DNA of 64,000 bases from Sphingomonas spermidinifaciens (GCF_002351485.1 NZ_NWMW01000001.1:806001-870000); one strand, 5' to 3'. Positions 26,419-35,579 are shown, counted from the stretch's first letter. Notes: generated by a model not told the origin, from the letters alone. Translations and numbers: made by a program.

Positions 26419-27129
26419 ATGGCGATGGGGGCCGACCAATACCACCGATGGGACGAACTGGCGGCGAGCGCGCTCGAATGGTGGGCCGATGCCGGGGTCG
26501 ATGTCCTTACCGATGACGCACCGCGCGACTGGCTCGCCCGTCCGAACCGCGCGGCCGTAGCGTCCGCTGCCGCGACGCCCGCACCGGGGGCAGCCGGGCC
26601 GGACGACTATGCCAGCTTCTGGGACTGGCGGCTTGGGCCGGACGCACCCGAGCGCAATTGGGGCAACCCGATTCTGCCGCCCGAGGGGCCGCGCGACGCC
26701 GATCTCCTGATCCTGCTCGATCAACCGGGCGACGAGTCGCTGATCGATGGGGTGGAAGGGGCGATGTTCGACCGCATCCTCGCGTCGATCGGGCGGTCGC
26801 GCGGCGACGCGCTGGTCGCGGCGCTTGCGATGGCGCGGCCACCGGCCGACACAATCTCGCCCGAGGCGCTGCCGCCGCTGGCCGCCGCCGCTGGCCGCCT
26901 GTTGGCGCTCGCGCCGGCAAAAACGGTGCTGATCGTTGGACATACGACGAGCCGTGCGCTGCTCGCGGCGGACGGTGCTCCCGTTCCACGTGCTTTACAT
27001 GGCATTAACCAAGCCGGCCGAGAGTTGCAGGCGCTCGCCATCGCGCACCCGCGCTTCATGATGAAGCATCCGCGGGTGAAGCGAGAAGCGTGGCGCTGTT
27101 TGCAGTCGCTCCTGGGGGGACAAGCCTGA
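26419..27129 (+). CDS. Uracil-DNA glycosylase superfamily protein, degenerate active site
   Basis: 236 residues. The central part has the layout of family 4 UDGs: LLILLDQPGDESLIDG where motif A (GEAPG) is expected, GAMFDRILASIGRSR, VLIVGHTTSRALL, and HPRFMMKHPRVKREAWRCL where the HPA motif lies. The four cysteines that hold the 4Fe-4S cluster in families 4 and 5 are absent: the only Cys is near the C terminus. The motif A glutamate and following residues are changed (LDQPGD). It may have a different base target, or only a binding role. The start is ATG 26419, with ATG 26425 as an alternative. Its stop overlaps the next ATG (TGATG), so it is coupled with the lytic transglycosylase. Confidence 0.7.
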   Translation: MAMGADQYHRWDELAASALEWWADAGVDVLTDDAPRDWLARPNRAAVASAAATPAPGAAGPDDYASFWDWRLGPDAPERNWGNPILPPEGPRDADLLILLDQPGDESLIDGVEGAMFDRILASIGRSRGDALVAALAMARPPADTISPEALPPLAAAAGRLLALAPAKTVLIVGHTTSRALLAADGAPVPRALHGINQAGRELQALAIAHPRFMMKHPRVKREAWRCLQSLLGGQA

Positions 27130-28901
27130 TGCGTATTCGTCTGGGCGCCGTTGCGCTTCTTGCTTCCATCGCGTTGCCCGGCATGGCGCTGGCAAACGGC
27201 AACGACGACAAGCTGCCGATCCGCAGTGCCGCGGCGAACGGCGGCATCCCCGCCCAGCTCGACGATGCCCAGCGCGAGGCTTATCGCGCCGTTTTCGCCG
27301 CGATCCGCGAGAGCCGTTGGGCCGATGCGCAGCTTCGGCTCGACGCGATGCGTCCCGGCCCGCTGCACGCAATGGCCCGCGCTCAGCTCTATACCGCCAA
27401 GGGATCGCCAAAGGTCGAGCTGACGCCGCTGATGGCGCTGCTGGCCGAGGCGCCCGAACTGCCACAGGCGCCCGACCTCGCCCGCCTCGCCAAATTGCGC
27501 GGGGCCGAGACGCTGCCGACGCTGCCGGCGCCGCAGCGGCTGATCTGGGTCGACGGCGCGCCCAACCGCATCCGCGTGAAAGGCACCGCAAGCGACGCCG
27601 CCGCCGCCGAACTCGCCAACCGCGCTCAGCCCTTCATCAAGGCCGATGACGGTCCCGCGGCCGAGGCGCTGGTCCGCGAATATGAAGGCCGGTTGACGCC
27701 CGAGGCGCTGACCGAATGGCGCCAGCGCGTCGCCTGGATCTATTTCCTGATGGGCGACGATTCCAACACGCGGCGCGTCGCCGCCGCCGCCCAGACCGGC
27801 ACCGGCGAATGGGTGCCGCAGGCCGACTGGGTGCAGGGCCTCGCCGCGTGGCGGCAGAACGACTGCAAGGCGGCGCAGATCGCCTTTGCCGCAGTGGCGC
27901 AGCGTGCGCGCGACGTCGATCTGCGCGCCGCTGGCCACTATTGGGCCGCGCGCGCCGACATGGCCTGCGCCCGCCCCGACCTGATCCAGGCCCGCCTGAC
28001 TGCCGCCGCCCAGTATAACGAAACCTTTTACGGCATGCTGTCGCGCCAGACGCTGGGCATCGCCGAGGCGACCGACCGCCTGCCCGACCGCACCGCCGGC
28101 GCCGACTGGAAGGCGCTGGAGCGCCGCCCCAATGTTCGCGTCGCCGCCGCCCTAGTCGAGATCGGCGAGGACGACGCCGCCGCCGAGCTCCTCAAGCACC
28201 AGGCAAGGATCGGCGATGCCGCCGACTATGCGTCGCTCGCGCGCATCGCGGGGGCGCTCAACCTGCCCGCGACGCAGATCTGGCTGTCGCACAACTGCCC
28301 GCCCGGCGCGACGCCGCAGGTCGCGACGCGCTATCCCGCGCCGAACTGGACGCCCGACGGCGGCTGGCGCGTCGACAAGGCGCTGGTCTATGCCCACACA
28401 CTACAGGAATCGCGCTTCCGCTCGACCGTGGTCAGCCCCGCCGGTGCTTACGGCCTGATGCAGATCATGCCTTCGGCCGCGAGCGACATCGCCAAGGCCA
28501 AGGGGATGGCGGCGGTCATTGACCGCTCGGCGCTGTCGCGTCCCTCGACCAATATCGAGGTCGGCCAGTCCTATCTCGAAAAGCTACGCGACATGCCAGC
28601 GACGGGCGGCCTGCTGCCCAAGGTGATCGCCGCCTATAACGCCGGCCCCTCGCCCGTCGCCGCATGGAACCTGTCGTCGAAGGACGGCGGCGACCCGCTG
28701 CTCTATATCGAGAGCATCCCCTATTGGGAGACGCGCGGCTATGTCATGACGGTGCTGCGCAACTACTGGATGTACGAGATGCAGGCGGGCAAGGCGTCGG
28801 ACAGCCGCCATGCTCTGTCGCAGGGCATGTGGCCGCGCTTTCCTGGCATGAAAGGGGCGACGGCGGTCAACTCGCGAAAGGGCAATGCCCGGCGGCGGTG
28901 A
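27129..28901 (+). CDS. Soluble lytic murein transglycosylase (SLT family)
   Basis: 590 residues. Signal peptide of about 24 residues (MALANG after a hydrophobic core). A long alpha-superhelical U/L domain covers about 25-400, then the SLT catalytic domain: AHTLQESRFRSTVVSPAGAYGLMQIMPSAA with the catalytic Glu in QESRF and the GLMQIMP motif, then KVIAAYNAGPSPVAAWN. It cleaves the glycan strands of peptidoglycan to anhydromuropeptides in the periplasm. The start is ATG 27129, one base within the preceding stop. Domain layout equals that of E. coli Slt70. Confidence 0.93.
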   Translation: MRIRLGAVALLASIALPGMALANGNDDKLPIRSAAANGGIPAQLDDAQREAYRAVFAAIRESRWADAQLRLDAMRPGPLHAMARAQLYTAKGSPKVELTPLMALLAEAPELPQAPDLARLAKLRGAETLPTLPAPQRLIWVDGAPNRIRVKGTASDAAAAELANRAQPFIKADDGPAAEALVREYEGRLTPEALTEWRQRVAWIYFLMGDDSNTRRVAAAAQTGTGEWVPQADWVQGLAAWRQNDCKAAQIAFAAVAQRARDVDLRAAGHYWAARADMACARPDLIQARLTAAAQYNETFYGMLSRQTLGIAEATDRLPDRTAGADWKALERRPNVRVAAALVEIGEDDAAAELLKHQARIGDAADYASLARIAGALNLPATQIWLSHNCPPGATPQVATRYPAPNWTPDGGWRVDKALVYAHTLQESRFRSTVVSPAGAYGLMQIMPSAASDIAKAKGMAAVIDRSALSRPSTNIEVGQSYLEKLRDMPATGGLLPKVIAAYNAGPSPVAAWNLSSKDGGDPLLYIESIPYWETRGYVMTVLRNYWMYEMQAGKASDSRHALSQGMWPRFPGMKGATAVNSRKGNARRR

Positions 28902-28964
28902 TTCCCAGACCGCCGTTCTTCCCGATAGGCCGCCGAGCGAAGGCGTAGCGGCGTATTGAAGGAC

Positions 28965-29028
28965 GTTGAAACTGCTTCGATACGGGTCTTCGCCAGGCTC
29001 AACCCCTACTCAGCGCGAACGGAGCTTG
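28965..29028. repeat. Sphingomonad-type extragenic repeat
   Basis: The segment from GAAACTGCTTCGATACGGGT through CTACTCAGCGCGAACGGAGC has the layout of the CTTCG...GCTCAG...GCGAACGG elements scattered in sphingomonad genomes. It lies between the lytic transglycosylase and moaB and can be mistaken for the moaB N terminus, because it is open in that frame. Confidence 0.5.
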
Positions 29029-29031
29029 TTT

Positions 29032-29550
29032 GTGCCGACCATCGTCCGCCGCCCCGTCCGCATCGCCGTCCTTACCGTCTCCGATACCCGTGGTCCGGCC
29101 GACGACCGCTCGGGCGACACGCTGGTCGAGCGGCTGACGAGCGCGGGCCACATCCTAGCCGACCGCGCGATCGTGAAGGACGAGGCGGACGTCATCGTCG
29201 CCCGCCTTCACGCCTGGATCGACGATCCTGCCGTCGAGGTCGTCGTGACGACCGGCGGCACCGGCGTCACCGGCCGCGACGTGACGCCCGAGGCGGTCGA
29301 GCGTGTGTGCGACAAGCTGATCCCCGGGTTTGGCGAGCTGTTCCGGTGGCAGAGCTATGCCAAGATCGGCACCTCCACGATCCAGTCGCGCGCCTGCGCC
29401 GGCGTCGCGCGCGGCACCTACATCTTCGCGCTGCCCGGCTCGACCGGCGCGGTGAAGGACGGATGGGACGGCATCCTCGCGAGCCAGCTCGACATCGACC
29501 ACAAGCCCTGCAACTTCGTCGAGCTGATGTCGCGGCTCGAGGAGCGTTAA
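29032..29550 (+). CDS. moaB: Molybdenum cofactor biosynthesis protein B
   Basis: 172 residues. MoaB/MogA-type molybdopterin adenylyltransferase fold: [20 protein letters not shown] at the N terminus, [20 protein letters not shown] (about 73-92, the MPT-binding loop), and [20 protein letters not shown]. It acts in activation of molybdopterin before Mo insertion. The frame continues upstream through a repeat element; GTG 29032 with GGAG seven bases before it gives the usual family length. No other mo genes are adjacent. Confidence 0.9.
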   Translation: MPTIVRRPVRIAVLTVSDTRGPADDRSGDTLVERLTSAGHILADRAIVKDEADVIVARLHAWIDDPAVEVVVTTGGTGVTGRDVTPEAVERVCDKLIPGFGELFRWQSYAKIGTSTIQSRACAGVARGTYIFALPGSTGAVKDGWDGILASQLDIDHKPCNFVELMSRLEER

Positions 29551-29669
29551 CCTTTCAATCCTGCTCAACTGTCGATTCGTCCCGCGCCGGGACACGCCGA
29601 ATCCGTGCCTAGTCAAGCGCCGTCCCAATCCCGATAATCGCGCCTAACGATCGGTAAAGGGGCGCGAAG

Positions 29670-30269
29670 ATGATTAACGGGCTTCTTCGGATTCTGGCGG
29701 CGGGACTGGCGATTGCGATGGTGCCGGCCGCGGCCCATGCGCGGGGACCCGCCGTGACCAGCGTCATCTCGCTCGAAAGCCCACTCGCCCCCGGCGAATA
29801 TGCCTGGGACGACGCCGGCGTTCCCGCCGGTCCCGTCCGTATCGTCGTCGACCTGTCGACGGAGAAGATCCACGTCTATCGCAGCGGCGTTGAGATCGGC
29901 CGTGCCTACATCCTCTACGGCGCCGATCACAAGCCGACGCCAACGGGCACTTTCCCGATCCTGCAAAAGGATCGCGATCACGTCTCGAACCTCTATGGCG
30001 CGCCGATGCCGTACATGCTGCGCCTGACCTGGGGCGGCGTCGCCATCCATGGCAGTCAGGTCGAGGCGAACGCCGCGACGCACGGCTGCGTCGGCGTGCC
30101 GGACGAATTCGCGGCGCTCCTCTTCGCGCAGGCGAAGAAGGGCGACCCAGTGCTGGTGACGCGAGGCTGGCGCCCCGACCTGTACAAGGACGAAGCCCCC
30201 GCGGCCGAGCGGCTGGACACGGACCAAGGCGGCGAGACCATCGTGACCGAGGAAATCGTCACGCCTTGA
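29670..30269 (+). CDS. L,D-transpeptidase (YkuD domain), exported
   Basis: 199 residues. Signal peptide to about residue 25 (AAAHARG). A YkuD domain covers about 50-170: VRIVVDLSTEKIHVYRSG, KPTPTGTFPILQKDRDH, and the active-site pattern IHGSQVEANAATHGCVGVP with the catalytic Cys. Such enzymes make 3-3 crosslinks or attach lipoprotein to peptidoglycan. The last 30 residues are acidic and probably disordered. It is alone, between moaB and the convergent rnr gene. Confidence 0.9.
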   Translation: MINGLLRILAAGLAIAMVPAAAHARGPAVTSVISLESPLAPGEYAWDDAGVPAGPVRIVVDLSTEKIHVYRSGVEIGRAYILYGADHKPTPTGTFPILQKDRDHVSNLYGAPMPYMLRLTWGGVAIHGSQVEANAATHGCVGVPDEFAALLFAQAKKGDPVLVTRGWRPDLYKDEAPAAERLDTDQGGETIVTEEIVTP

Positions 30270-30308
30270 CCAACCCGTCACCTCGGGCATGACCCGGGGT
30301 TAAGTGAG

Positions 30309-32567
30309 TTAGCGTTTGCGCTTACCCTGATGCCGGATGTTCGCCGGTCGTCCGCGGCGCTTCAGCACCCGCGGCGGGCCGCCACGGCGGCGGTCGTCGC
30401 CGCCCTCACCGCTCCCTGACCCCTTGCCGTCGGGCAGCTCGAAGCGGAGCGCCCCCGACACCGGGTTCGCCTCGACCAGCCGCAGCTTCAGCCGCTGGCC
30501 GAGCGCGAAATACTCGCCCGTCTCCTCGCCGATCAGCCGCTGGCTCGCCTCGTCGTGCCTGAAATATTCTCGGCCCAGGTCGCGCGCGGGCACCAGGCCG
30601 TCGCCCCCCACCCCCTCGACCGTGGCGAAGAAGCCGAAGGCGGCGACGCCGGTGATCTTGGCGTCCATGACCTCGCCGACATGTTGGGCCAGATAGGCGG
30701 CGACATAGCGGTCGATCGTCTCGCGCTCGGCCTCCATCGCCCGCCGCTCGAGGCTGGAGATGACCTCGCCCACCCGCTCCATGTTCGCCGCATCCTCGGC
30801 CGACAGCCCCCCCGGCCCAAGCTTGTACGCATCGACCAGCGACCGGTGGACGATCAGGTCCGAATAACGCCGGATCGGCGAGGTGAAATGCGCATAGCTG
30901 CCGAGCGCGAGGCCGAAATGCCCCGCATTCTGCGGCCCGTAATAGGCCTGGGTCTGCGTCCGCAGCACCTGCGTCATGATCTCCTCACGCGCCTCGTGCT
31001 CGCCCAGCGTGCCTAGGATGTGGTTGAACGTCGCGGGGCGGATCACCTGTCCAAGCGCAAAGCTCATGTCGAAGGTCTTGAGATAGTCCTTGAGCGCGGT
31101 CAGCTTCTCGCGGCTCGGCGGCTCGTGGATGCGGTACATGACCGGCGCCTTCTTGCGCTCGAGCGCCTTGGCTGCGGCCACGTTGGCGGCGATCATGAAA
31201 TCCTCGATCAGCCGGTGCGCGTCGAGCCGCTCGCGCGGCGCGACCGACAGGATGCGCCCCTTCTCGTCGAGCACCACACGCCGCTCCGGCAGGTCGAGGT
31301 CGAGCGGGCTGCGCTTGTCCCGCGCGCGGGAGAGGGCCGCCCAGCAGTCCCATAGGGGGAGCAAGGCAGTGCGGGTGAGATCCGGATCGACCATCTCCGG
31401 CGCCGCGTCCGACCGCACCGCATCCACCGCCGCCTGCGCGTCCTCATAGGCAATGTTCGCCGCGATCCGCACCACCGCACGGGTGAAGCGCCAGTCGCGG
31501 ATATCGCCATCCTTGCCGATGCGCAGGTGGCACGCCATCGCCGCGCGGTCCTCGCTCGCCTTCAGCGAGCAGATGTCGGCCGACAGCACCTCCGGCAGCA
31601 TCGGCACGACCCGGTCGGGGAAATAGACCGAATTGCCGCGCTTCCTCGCTTCCTTGTCGAGGAGCGAGCCGGGGCGGACGTAGAAGCTGACATCCGCGAT
31701 CGCGACGATCGCGCGAAACCCGCCCTCGTTGGCCGGATCGTCGTCGGGTGTCGCCCAGACGGCGTCGTCATGGTCGCGCGCGTCGGCGGGGTCGATCGCG
31801 ACGATGGGCAGATGACGCAAATCCTCCCGGTCGTCGCCGAGCGGCTGACGCGCCACCCGCTCCGCCTCGGCGATCAGGTCGGAAGAGAAGACGTTGGGAA
31901 TGCCGTGTTTGTGGATCGCAATCATCGAGAAACTGCGCGGCGCGAACGGGTCCCCCAGCCGCTCGACCACCTTGGCCATGATCCGCGGGGGCCGCCCGGT
32001 CTTCTCGGCGAGAACGAGATCGCCGGGCTCCGCCTCGCCGCGATCGACCACCGGCAGGTCGCGCGCCGCCTTCTTGTCGAGCCCGGCGAGGAACAGCCGC
32101 CCGCCCTCCTCGCGCAACACGCCGAGGATCTGCTCCTCGCCCCTTGCGAGCGTCTTCATCGGATGCGCGATCCAGCCGTTTCCAGCCTCCTCGGTGCGAG
32201 CGAGGATGCGGTCGCCGGGGCCGAGCGCCGACTGCCGCCGCCCGCGCTCGATCACGCGCAGCCGTGGCTGGGGAATGCCCTCCGCCTCCCAGCGCTCGGG
32301 CACCGCCCAGACCGCATCACCATCGGCGTCGGTCACCCGCAGCACCGTTACCTTGGGCACGCCGCCCATCTTGTGGAAGGCGCGGCCGGGGGCGATGTCG
32401 ACCAGCCCCTCGTCGGTCATGTCCTTGAGCAGCGCCTTGAGCGCGATCTTGTCGGCGCCGTGCAGCCCGAACGCCTTGGCGATCTCCCGCTTGCCCGCGG
32501 GGCTGTCCGAACTCGCGATGAAATCGAGGATCTGCTGGCGGCTCGGGAGCCCGTTCTGGCGTCGCAT
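30309..32567 (-). CDS. rnr: Ribonuclease R
   Basis: 752 residues. A 3'-5' processive exoribonuclease for structured RNA. Domain order: helical winged N-terminal part (SRQQILDFIASSD; KREIAKAFGL), cold-shock domains to about 240, RNB catalytic domain with AIDPADARDHDDAVWA (the four metal-binding aspartates near residue 270) and FTSPIRRYSDLIVHR, an S1 domain near 640-720 (GEVMDAKITGVAAFGFFATVEG), and a basic Arg/Gly/Lys tail (DRRRGGPPRVLKRRGRP). The ATG at 32567 gives the expected length; a longer frame upstream lacks coding support. The short gap downstream holds a fragment of a CCCGTCACC...CCCGGGG repeat. Confidence 0.95.
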   Translation of the reverse strand: MRRQNGLPSRQQILDFIASSDSPAGKREIAKAFGLHGADKIALKALLKDMTDEGLVDIAPGRAFHKMGGVPKVTVLRVTDADGDAVWAVPERWEAEGIPQPRLRVIERGRRQSALGPGDRILARTEEAGNGWIAHPMKTLARGEEQILGVLREEGGRLFLAGLDKKAARDLPVVDRGEAEPGDLVLAEKTGRPPRIMAKVVERLGDPFAPRSFSMIAIHKHGIPNVFSSDLIAEAERVARQPLGDDREDLRHLPIVAIDPADARDHDDAVWATPDDDPANEGGFRAIVAIADVSFYVRPGSLLDKEARKRGNSVYFPDRVVPMLPEVLSADICSLKASEDRAAMACHLRIGKDGDIRDWRFTRAVVRIAANIAYEDAQAAVDAVRSDAAPEMVDPDLTRTALLPLWDCWAALSRARDKRSPLDLDLPERRVVLDEKGRILSVAPRERLDAHRLIEDFMIAANVAAAKALERKKAPVMYRIHEPPSREKLTALKDYLKTFDMSFALGQVIRPATFNHILGTLGEHEAREEIMTQVLRTQTQAYYGPQNAGHFGLALGSYAHFTSPIRRYSDLIVHRSLVDAYKLGPGGLSAEDAANMERVGEVISSLERRAMEAERETIDRYVAAYLAQHVGEVMDAKITGVAAFGFFATVEGVGGDGLVPARDLGREYFRHDEASQRLIGEETGEYFALGQRLKLRLVEANPVSGALRFELPDGKGSGSGEGGDDRRRGGPPRVLKRRGRPANIRHQGKRKR

Positions 32568-32613
32568 GGCCCCGAGATAGGGCGTCAGGCCCCGCCGCGC
32601 ACGGACTTTCGCG

Positions 32614-33048
32614 TCAGCTGCTGAACGCCACCAGCCAGACCGTCGCCATGCCCCCCTGCTTCGGCACGACGAGGACGCGGTAGCTGCGGTTGCGCGCGCG
32701 GTCGTCGGCCCGCCCGCCTGCGCTGCCGGGGCCGGCGGCGGGGCTCCACCAGTCGATGCCGGTGCCGAAATGGCCGAGCACCGGGTCCTCGCCCGGCTTC
32801 GGATCGCGGCCCAGCAGCCGCGCCGCGAAGCCTGTCGCGTCGACAAGCGGCGCGTCGAAGCGCAGCAGCGTGCGCGTATCGACGCCGCTCTCCCCGTCGC
32901 TGCGGATCGCGGTCGCGCCGCGCGGCAGCGGCTCGCCGATGAACCGCTCGACGGCAGCGGGGTCGATGCTGTCGGCCGATGCCATGCCCGTCTCTCCACA
33001 AGCGCCAAGCCCCATCAGCAGGGCAGCAAGGGCGAAGCGCGAAGTCAT
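32614..33048 (-). CDS. Small lipoprotein, unknown function
   Basis: 144 residues. Lipobox LLMGLGAC (Cys about 17). The mature part starts with a conserved-looking DPAAVERFIGEPLPRGATAIRSDGESG and goes on with LLRFDAPLVDATGFAARLLG, suggesting a small globular domain found in cell-envelope lipoproteins of sphingomonads. No named family is recognised. It sits 46 bp upstream of rnr and 43 bp after the hypothetical gene at 33092-33949, all leftward. Confidence 0.68.
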   Translation of the reverse strand: MTSRFALAALLMGLGACGETGMASADSIDPAAVERFIGEPLPRGATAIRSDGESGVDTRTLLRFDAPLVDATGFAARLLGRDPKPGEDPVLGHFGTGIDWWSPAAGPGSAGGRADDRARNRSYRVLVVPKQGGMATVWLVAFSS

Positions 33049-33091
33049 GCCCTACCGTCCCGCGCGCCGCGCGCCGGGTCAAGCGCGAAGC

Positions 33092-33949
33092 TCAGGGCGT
33101 CACCGTGAAGCTGGCCGAGGGGCCGTCGGCGCTGCCGCGCACCTCGAACTCCTGTGCCAGCCCCGCCTGGTGCAGCTGGCCGAGCTGCTCGTCGCCGATC
33201 CGCAGCGGGCCGATATCGACGCCCTTGCCCTCGTCCCAGTTATAGCGATCGAAGACGTGCAGGTCGCTCTCTATCGACACCTGCGCCGCGCCGTCCGCGC
33301 CCGGCGTGACGGTGACCGTCGCGGTGTGTGCATAGCTAAAGCCGCCCACCGCGAAGAACCAGTCCTGCGACAGCTCCTTGGTGGCATAGGTGCTGGTCCA
33401 GGGCGTCGTCACCTGAAACGTCATTGGCTCGCCGGTGTAGTTGGCGCGGACATGCGCCTCGGCCGCGGCGCGCACGTTTGTCTCGAACGAGGCGTCGATT
33501 TCGTCGCGGATCGCCGGGATGTCGTTTCGGATCGCATTGGGATCGATCGACAGCGTCTCGCCGCTGTTGCCCAGATAATGGCGCATGTGCCGCGCGGCAT
33601 TGTTGAGGCCGAGCCCGTCGGCGGCATCGGCGACACGGTAGAAAGCGGCCTCGTTTATATGGTCGGCGATCGAGGCACCTTCGCTGGCGTGCGCGCCCGA
33701 CCCGTCGCCCGTGGTCGGCGCGGCGGGCGGCGTCGGATAGCCGGGCATGCCGGGCGACGGGGTGATCGTGCTCTCTTGCGGCGTCGCCGGTCCGTCGCCA
33801 AGGCTGGGGCGGAGGCCATCGCGCCCGGTGCCGCGCACATCGTCGCGCGTGTCCGACAAGCGTGCATCGCTCGTATCGAATACTCGGCCGGCGAAGTCGG
33901 CAACGCCCCGCGCGGCGTCCGAGATGGCGTTTCCGATCGAATCGAGCAT
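33092..33949 (-). CDS. Unrecognised 285-residue protein with a conserved-looking C-terminal domain
   Basis: No signal peptide. The N-terminal 110 residues are low-complexity Asp/Gly/Pro/Ser-rich (SDARLSDTRDDVRGTGRDGL; ITPSPGMPGYPTPPAAPTTG) and probably disordered. A helical segment (residues 115-185) follows, with NNAARHMRHYLGNSGETLSI. The C-terminal 100 residues are beta-rich: ELSQDWFFAVGGFSYAHTAT, VFDRYNWDEGKGVDIGPLRI and LGQLHQAGLAQEFEVRGS. This organisation, a flexible leader with a compact end domain, resembles toxins and injected effectors, but I cannot name the family. It has no obvious immunity gene beside it. The ATG at 33949 is chosen because it begins the Gly/Ala-rich helix; no strong ribosome site is seen. 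Confidence 0.7.
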   Translation of the reverse strand: MLDSIGNAISDAARGVADFAGRVFDTSDARLSDTRDDVRGTGRDGLRPSLGDGPATPQESTITPSPGMPGYPTPPAAPTTGDGSGAHASEGASIADHINEAAFYRVADAADGLGLNNAARHMRHYLGNSGETLSIDPNAIRNDIPAIRDEIDASFETNVRAAAEAHVRANYTGEPMTFQVTTPWTSTYATKELSQDWFFAVGGFSYAHTATVTVTPGADGAAQVSIESDLHVFDRYNWDEGKGVDIGPLRIGDEQLGQLHQAGLAQEFEVRGSADGPSASFTVTP

Positions 33950-33978
33950 GGTCGGCCTCCGTGGCTGTTGCAAGCCTT

Positions 33979-34008
33979 TTGACCGCTTCCGGCCCCCGCC
34001 GCGATAAT
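33979..34008 (+). promoter_or_regulatory. Predicted sigma70 promoter of the G3P dehydrogenase gene
   Basis: TTGACC at 33979-33984 and GATAAT at 34003-34008 are spaced by 18 bp and lie 63 bp before the GTG start at 34071. This is among the better -35/-10 pairs seen in the window. Confidence 0.5.
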
Positions 34009-34070
34009 CACATCGATTAGATGCCGGCGCGCCCTCCCGGCCCGCACGCGCATCTGCTAGCCATTGGGGC

Positions 34071-35531
34071 GTGACCCACGACCTCCTCGTCATCGGCGGT
34101 GGCATCAACGGCTGCGCGATCGCGCGCGAGGCAGCGCTGCTCGGCCTGAGCGTCTTGCTCGTCGAGCGCGACGACCTTGCCAGCCATACCTCCTCGGCCT
34201 CGACCAAGCTCATCCACGGGGGCCTGCGCTATCTGGAGCAGTATGAGTTCCGGCTGGTGCGAGAGGCGCTGGGCGAGCGTGAACGGATGCTGGCGATCGC
34301 CCCGCACCTTGTCCACCCGCTCACCTTCGTGCTGCCGCACGACCATGCGGTGCGACCGTGGTGGTTGGTGCGCGCGGGGCTGTGGCTCTACGACGCGCTC
34401 GGCTTTGACAGCTCGCTGCCGCGCTCGCGCTCGCTGAGGCGCGACGACACTGGCTATCAGACGCCGCTTCGCCAGGCGTATCGCGGTTTCGTCTATTCAG
34501 ACGCCTGGGTCGATGACGCGCGGCTGACGGTGCTCAACGCCGTCGATGCCGCCGATCACGGCGCGGAAATCCTGACGCGCACCGGCTTCGAGCTTGCCGA
34601 GCAGGCGGGCGACCATTGGCGCGTGACGCTTTCGGACGGGCGCACGCTCGAAGCGCGCGCGATCGTCGTCGCCGCCGGCGGCTGGACGACGCAGGCGATG
34701 ACCGCCATGGGCGTGCCCCCGCGCGGCAAGTTACGGCTCGTCCGCGGCAGCCACATCGTCGTGCCTGAACTGTTCGAGGGCGACCACGCCTATATCCTCC
34801 AGCAGCCCGACCGGCGGATCGTCTTCGCCATCCCCTATCCGGGCGGAACGATGCTGGGCACCACCGACGTGGCTGTCGAGGATCCCTCCGACGCGCGGAT
34901 TTCGCCGGAGGAAACGCAATATCTCTGCGATGCCGCCAACCGCTATTTCCGGCGGCAGGTGAGCCCGGCCGAGGTGGTGAGCGACTGGTCGGGCATCCGC
35001 GCGCTCTACGACGACGGCGCGGGTTCCGCGGCCGAGGTGACGCGCGACTATGTGCTCGAACTGCATGATAAGGGCGCGCCGGTGCTGGGCGTATTCGGCG
35101 GCAAGATCACCACCGCGCGGGCCCTGGCGGAAGACGCGCTGGGGCGACTCGCGCCCGTGCTCGGCTTCGATGCACATCCGGTCAGCCGCGCGCGGGTCCT
35201 GCCGGGCGCGATGATCGCCGATATCGAGACGCTCGCGCGCCAGGTGGCGGAGCGCTGGCCGTTCCTCGACCCACATGACATCGACCGCATGGCCCGCGCC
35301 TATGGCAGCCGGCTCATCGAGCTGCTGGATGGCGTCGACAGCGTCCGCGACCTGGGCCGGGCATTGCCCGGCGGCATGACCGAGCGGGAGGCGCGGTTCC
35401 TGCACGAAACCGAGTTCGCGCGCGCGGCCGACGACGTGCTCGACCGGCGGACCAAGCTCGGGCTTGGCATGTCCGAGGAAGAGCGGCGGGCGTTCGCCGA
35501 CTGGTGGGCGACCGCGTTTCCGGCGGGTTGA
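34071..35531 (+). CDS. glpD: Glycerol-3-phosphate dehydrogenase, FAD-dependent
   Basis: 486 residues with GTG start. It oxidises sn-glycerol-3-phosphate to dihydroxyacetone phosphate and reduces ubiquinone at the inner membrane. FAD loop LLVIGGGINGCAIAREAALLG, then SSASTKLIHGGLRYLEQYEF, GVPPRGKLRLVRGSHIVVPE, FAIPYPGGTMLGTTDVAVEDP and the SDWSGIRALYDDG region; a C-terminal helical domain closes (MTEREARFLHETEFARAADD). A promoter precedes it; no glycerol kinase or facilitator is adjacent, so it may mainly serve phospholipid-derived G3P or a redox shuttle. Confidence 0.94.
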   Translation: MTHDLLVIGGGINGCAIAREAALLGLSVLLVERDDLASHTSSASTKLIHGGLRYLEQYEFRLVREALGERERMLAIAPHLVHPLTFVLPHDHAVRPWWLVRAGLWLYDALGFDSSLPRSRSLRRDDTGYQTPLRQAYRGFVYSDAWVDDARLTVLNAVDAADHGAEILTRTGFELAEQAGDHWRVTLSDGRTLEARAIVVAAGGWTTQAMTAMGVPPRGKLRLVRGSHIVVPELFEGDHAYILQQPDRRIVFAIPYPGGTMLGTTDVAVEDPSDARISPEETQYLCDAANRYFRRQVSPAEVVSDWSGIRALYDDGAGSAAEVTRDYVLELHDKGAPVLGVFGGKITTARALAEDALGRLAPVLGFDAHPVSRARVLPGAMIADIETLARQVAERWPFLDPHDIDRMARAYGSRLIELLDGVDSVRDLGRALPGGMTEREARFLHETEFARAADDVLDRRTKLGLGMSEEERRAFADWWATAFPAG

Positions 35532-35579
35532 TCGCGATCAGCTTTGGAACCGCCCGCGCGGCGGCGCGCTGAAACGGAC

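Noticed and set aside
33092..34213. Longer 373-codon version of the unknown protein
   Set aside because: The additional N-terminal part overlaps the glpD promoter and start and has no coding character; ATG 33949 is preferred.
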